Below, piece by piece: positions 7,132 to 9,173 of a stretch of DNA of 9,173 nt (its first letter is position 1; each line of letters opens with the position of its first letter). The position numbers were made by a program, and so were the translations under genes. This stretch comes from Thermococci archaeon. Its GTDB lineage: Archaea > Methanobacteriota_B > Thermococci > Thermococcales > Thermococcaceae. The DNA is taken from the NCBI GenBank assembly GCA_003660485.1, contig QMUI01000022.1, forward strand, positions 1 to 9,173, read 5' to 3'. The notes under the pieces were generated by a model. That model had not been told where the DNA came from. It saw only the letters and a program-made list of their open reading frames with translations, and did not search any database.

Positions 7132-8541
7132 TCAGATCCTGTCGAAGACTTCCTGGGTTATCTTTAGAACGGCCTTGTATAGTCTTTCGCTTATTATCCC
7201 ATCGTCGTAGTGCTCCTTGAGCTTGTCTTTGTCGATTATCTCCTTCTTTCCATCGGGCCACCTGACGATGTCAACTTCAAGATCAATGTACCTTGCTTTG
7301 TCCGGATAAATCTCAACTGGAGTGTTTATGTTATAGAATTCCCCCTTTAAATTGCCCTCCTTATCATAGTACCTGTGCACGAACCACCACTTTCCGGCCT
7401 CTATCTCAGTTATCGCATAGTCCCCATGCTCTATCGGTATCTCAAGTCCATCGTAGAACTTCCCGGGCCTGAGGAACCTCTTCATCTTCACCTTAAGCGG
7501 GTTCGTTGAAACCTCTATTATCTCTCCTGGGCCTATCTTTATCACCTGGCCATCTGGCTTAACGTGATTCAGCGTGAAGAGCCAGCCAACTTTTGGCCCT
7601 TTATTCGTGACAACGGCCTCTATGAAGCCTTCACTAACCTTCTGCCTTTGGGAAGGCATCTTCGCAAGTATCCCCTCGGCAACCTCAACGGCTAAGGTGA
7701 ACTCGGGATCGTAAGACTTGAATTGGTGGTGCCCTTCGATGGTTGGAACTACCTTGTGCCTTATCTCGTCGAGCTTCTTCTTCGTTCCTCCCCCGAACTC
7801 CACATCGTAGATTTCCCTTCGCTCTATGATCTCGGCTGGCGCTGAGTACTTGTCTGCTTCCTTAAGCCTGTCTGCTATCTTTGACAGCCTTACGAGCTCA
7901 TCTCTCAAAGTGTTCCAGTCCTTGTAGGCTGCCGCCGTTCTCCAGAGAACTCCCCACTCACCGAGATCAACGCTCAGGCCGAGTATCCTGAGCCTCTCCC
8001 TCTCTTCTGGATCCTTTATCTTCCTTGAGATCTTTACGTGCCTCTGAACTCCTATAGGCTTTGGAATTAACACCGCGTAGTCCCCAGGGATCGTTATGAG
8101 AACGCTGAGGTGGGGGAGAACGTTGTGCTTCTTAACCTGAACCACGACTTCATCTCCTTCCGTAGCATCTGGGAGTTCTTCTATTAAAACTGTTCCAATG
8201 GCGTTTCCTATGTCGACGTAAACGTACCTCTCGTCCCTCTTTACAACTATTCCCTTGTATATCCCGTAGAGCTTGTAGGGGAGCTTCCTGAAAAATACGT
8301 CAATGAACTCTTCCTCTAAAACCTTCTTAACTTCCTCAACCTTCGTTCCAACGATTGTAATCCCGTGGTTCTTGTCGTATATGTCCACGTCAAAGTCTTC
8401 GTAGCTCTTTTCGATGCCGAGCCTTTCGGCAATAACATCGCTCGGCTGGACTATCTTAAAGCCCCTGTCGAGGAAGAGCTTCGTTAGGGCCGTGCTATAA
8501 ATCCCCCTAATCCTCACCGCTATCTCTGACTCTGTAGACAC
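7132..8541 (-). CDS. fau-1: RNA-binding protein / ribonuclease FAU-1
   Basis: A 469-residue cytoplasmic protein matching Pyrococcus FAU-1 in length and in recognisable sequence. FAU-1 was found as a protein binding AU-rich RNA, and has a distant relation to RNase E/G through its S1-like domain; RNase activity on rRNA precursors has been reported. An N-terminal region (about 1-88) is followed by an S1-like barrel (about 90-150, [20 protein letters not shown]), a helical middle part, and a C-terminal DUF402 domain (about 330-465, with [20 protein letters not shown]). GTG 8541 is preferred because GAGGTG (8553-8548) lies 6 bases before it; GTG 8550 or 8547 would add two or three residues but overlap that site. 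It overlaps the upstream gene by about 35 bases, so the two are probably one transcription unit with coupled translation. Transcription probably ends in the T-rich stretch just after the stop. Confidence 0.92.
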   Translation of the reverse strand: MSTESEIAVRIRGIYSTALTKLFLDRGFKIVQPSDVIAERLGIEKSYEDFDVDIYDKNHGITIVGTKVEEVKKVLEEEFIDVFFRKLPYKLYGIYKGIVVKRDERYVYVDIGNAIGTVLIEELPDATEGDEVVVQVKKHNVLPHLSVLITIPGDYAVLIPKPIGVQRHVKISRKIKDPEERERLRILGLSVDLGEWGVLWRTAAAYKDWNTLRDELVRLSKIADRLKEADKYSAPAEIIERREIYDVEFGGGTKKKLDEIRHKVVPTIEGHHQFKSYDPEFTLAVEVAEGILAKMPSQRQKVSEGFIEAVVTNKGPKVGWLFTLNHVKPDGQVIKIGPGEIIEVSTNPLKVKMKRFLRPGKFYDGLEIPIEHGDYAITEIEAGKWWFVHRYYDKEGNLKGEFYNINTPVEIYPDKARYIDLEVDIVRWPDGKKEIIDKDKLKEHYDDGIISERLYKAVLKITQEVFDRI

Positions 8542-9173
8542 TTTCACCACCTCTTTCCATCCTCTCCGTTATCCCAATGAGCGTTAATGCCTCCAGTATA
8601 TCTCGAATTTCATCTCTCGGAATTCCAGTCTCTCGCTCTAGATGCCTCACTTCAACCCACTTAAGCCCCTGAGCGTTCAGCGTTCTCAGTAAGAATTCTA
8701 CCTTAAATATGTCTGAGGGCCTATCATAGAGAAGCCTTAAGAACTTTATCAGGAGGGTGAAATCCTTAACGATTTTCTCTGCCCTTGAGATTCTCTCCAT
8801 AAAGTGGGAGGGGACGCCGCCTTTATCCATTATCTCCATGAATTCTGCATAGGTAATCATGGAGTTGAGGTTTTCAGTCAGTATGTAATCGTAGTTTCTG
8901 TTAAACTGGATAATTTTTCTGATTGAAAACTCCAATCTGTCCCTCTCGTTGAAGGTCGCCAACGCATCCTCAATTAGCCCCTTCATCTGCACAACGAGTC
9001 TCAGGGTTTCTTGAACGTACCTTTCAAACTCCCTTCCCAGCTTAAAGGCCTCGTCACCAATCTCCGACAAAATCTGTATTTCCTTGTTTAGAATTTGGTA
9101 GCATTCGCTCAGCGCCTGAAAGTCCCTCAACAGCGGCAATTTTTCCTCAAAGCCCCTGTGAAGTGTCCTGAGA
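8507..9173 (-). CDS. Hypothetical winged-helix protein upstream of FAU-1, possibly 5'-partial
   Basis: I do not recognise this protein. A start at TTG 9139 has an SD-like GAGG 5 bases before it and gives 210 residues. The frame is also open to the window edge, with codons typical of the neighbours ([11 protein letters not shown]), so the true start may lie outside. The first 150 or so residues are charged and helical, with stretches likely to form coiled coils (for example [20 protein letters not shown]). The last 60 or so look like a winged helix-turn-helix: [20 protein letters not shown], then [16 protein letters not shown] and a YRV strand. There is no signal peptide or membrane segment. 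A DNA- or RNA-binding role is inferred from the fold only. It overlaps FAU-1 by about 35 bases in another frame, pointing to a linked function or at least coupled expression. Confidence 0.75.
   Translation of the reverse strand, partial: LRTLHRGFEEKLPLLRDFQALSECYQILNKEIQILSEIGDEAFKLGREFERYVQETLRLVVQMKGLIEDALATFNERDRLEFSIRKIIQFNRNYDYILTENLNSMITYAEFMEIMDKGGVPSHFMERISRAEKIVKDFTLLIKFLRLLYDRPSDIFKVEFLLRTLNAQGLKWVEVRHLERETGIPRDEIRDILEALTLIGITERMERGGESVYRVRDSGED
8548..8553 (-). promoter_or_regulatory. FAU-1 ribosome binding site inside the upstream gene
   Basis: The minus strand reads GAGGTG at 8553-8548, a strong match to the archaeal Shine-Dalgarno sequence, 6 bases before GTG 8541. It lies within the last codons of the overlapping winged-helix gene and decides between three GTG start candidates. 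Confidence 0.55.

Overview
The window reads as a piece of a hyperthermophilic euryarchaeal chromosome from the order Thermococcales, most likely Pyrococcus. The case rests on a family D DNA polymerase large subunit (DP2) carrying the Pol II mini-intein known from Pyrococcus, on RadB, on FAU-1, and on codon use dominated by AGG/AGA for arginine and ATA for isoleucine. No rRNA, tRNA, CRISPR array or insertion sequence was seen.

Left part, plus strand (1-5693): a replication and repair cluster. The last codons of a gene that is probably DP1 (small subunit of PolD) overlap the start of DP2. DP2 is followed by a UPF0173 metallo-beta-lactamase-fold hydrolase and by radB, whose ribosome binding site lies on the hydrolase stop codon. 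The order DP1-DP2-hydrolase-radB matches the replication operon described for Pyrococcus furiosus, where cdc6/orc1 lies upstream. DP2 is nearly full length (1435 codons including a 171-residue intein). As written, however, its frame is broken twice: one base appears to be missing near codon 6, and an in-frame TAA sits at codon 298 in a charged linker. Everything else in the gene is intact, including catalytic aspartates, zinc clusters and the C-terminal PCNA-binding motif. Sequencing errors are therefore the simplest explanation, though real mutations cannot be excluded.

Middle part, minus strand (5683-7077): a single A+T-richer gene for an archaeal STAND-like ATPase with a C-terminal PD-(D/E)XK-type DUF234 domain. 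It converges on radB with an 11-base overlap. It has its own promoter, which is covered by a near-perfect palindrome and an extra copy of the half-site. It looks like an accessory gene placed between two conserved blocks.

Right part, minus strand (7132-9173): the RNA-binding protein/ribonuclease FAU-1, overlapped at its start by the end of an unrecognised helical protein with a winged-helix C terminus. That second gene stays open to the window edge, so it may be incomplete. The overlap implies co-transcription and coupled translation.

I see no clearly new multi-gene system. The points most worth a second look are the broken DP2 frame, the unusual C-terminal splice junction of its intein, and the palindromic control region of the ATPase-nuclease gene.
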